NCBI RefSeq assembly: GCF_002965065.1
Contig: NZ_PTRE01000071.1
Span: forward strand, 1 to 38,620
Source: Escherichia sp. MOD1-EC7003
Lineage (GTDB): Bacteria > Pseudomonadota > Gammaproteobacteria > Enterobacterales > Enterobacteriaceae
Length of the DNA stretch: 38,620 bases
Reading direction: 5' to 3'
Shown in pieces: positions 38,559-38,620 of this stretch. Every line of letters starts with the position of its first letter. Position 1 is the first letter of the stretch. A program made the translations under genes and the position numbers. Under the pieces are notes generated by a model. It ran no database searches, had not been told where the DNA came from, and saw nothing but the letters and a program-made list of their open reading frames with translations.

Positions 38559-38620
38559 GTGACTGCTCCCCGCCGTAAACGGCGAGGCTTCCCACTTCTT
38601 AGGCTGCAACTGGCATAGAG
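38559..38620 (+). mobile_element. Probable end of an IS200/IS605-type element
   Basis: The sequence departs from tnaB right after the tetranucleotide TTAC, a target used by IS608-like elements, which insert 3' to TTAC without duplicating it. The new DNA carries a subterminal hairpin CCCGCCGTAAACGGCGAGG (38568-38586), a feature of IS200/IS605 ends. Only 62 bases are visible, so the transposase genes and the name of the element cannot be given. Confidence 0.5.

Overview
The window is chromosomal DNA of Escherichia coli in the broad sense, which includes Shigella. The intact proteins match, from memory, E. coli K-12 products almost residue for residue, and the gene order is that of the K-12 yicL-to-mnmE segment next to the origin. 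It is not K-12. Relative to the remembered K-12 map, many accessory genes are missing or reduced to scars. No strain or pathotype can be assigned from this sequence alone.

Layout, left to right. 1-237: one end of an IS66-family-like element. 429-2481: yicL, yicS, a wrecked nepI and yicN; nlpA is absent. 2534-5809: adenine permease adeQ divergent from adenine deaminase ade. 5856-10821: hexose-phosphate system uhpTCBA, in which uhpC has a nonsense codon and uhpB a 15-bp in-frame duplication. 10894-13080: acetolactate synthase I operon ivbL-ilvBN with its attenuator. 13222-13312: the last codons and terminator of the tisB toxin gene. 13532-19725: emrD, then the yidF/G/H, yidI and yidJ/K membrane and sulfatase group. 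19892-22511: AraC regulator yidL directly beside yidE, without the K-12 glv genes. 22702-23655: heat-shock operon ibpAB with a sigma-32 promoter. 23961-27425: yidQ, yidR, a yidS/dgoT scar, a divergent yidX and yidA. 27540-27596: only the tail of yidB. 27780-33804: replication operon dnaA-dnaN-recF-gyrB on the minus strand. 34411-38301: rpmH-rnpA-yidD-yidC-mnmE on the plus strand. 38395-38620: the distal tna upstream region fused to the last codons of tnaB, followed by what looks like an IS200/IS605-type end.

How the genes work together. The right half is the conserved core: initiator DnaA, beta clamp, RecF and gyrase B on one side of a shared regulatory region, and ribosomal protein L34, the RNase P protein, the membrane-insertion proteins YidD and YidC and the tRNA modifier MnmE on the other. 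The left half is transport and catabolism (adenine, sugar phosphates, a sulfatase with a sodium symporter), branched-chain amino-acid synthesis and stress chaperones.

I found no convincing new multi-gene system. The main signal is gene decay. Functions predicted lost or damaged are glucose-6-phosphate sensing (uhpC), tryptophanase and indole production (tna), galactonate use (dgo, at this locus), the TisB toxin, NepI and YidB. Several scars lie next to REP sequences. This pattern is typical of a host-restricted lineage such as Shigella or enteroinvasive E. coli, but that assignment is inference.
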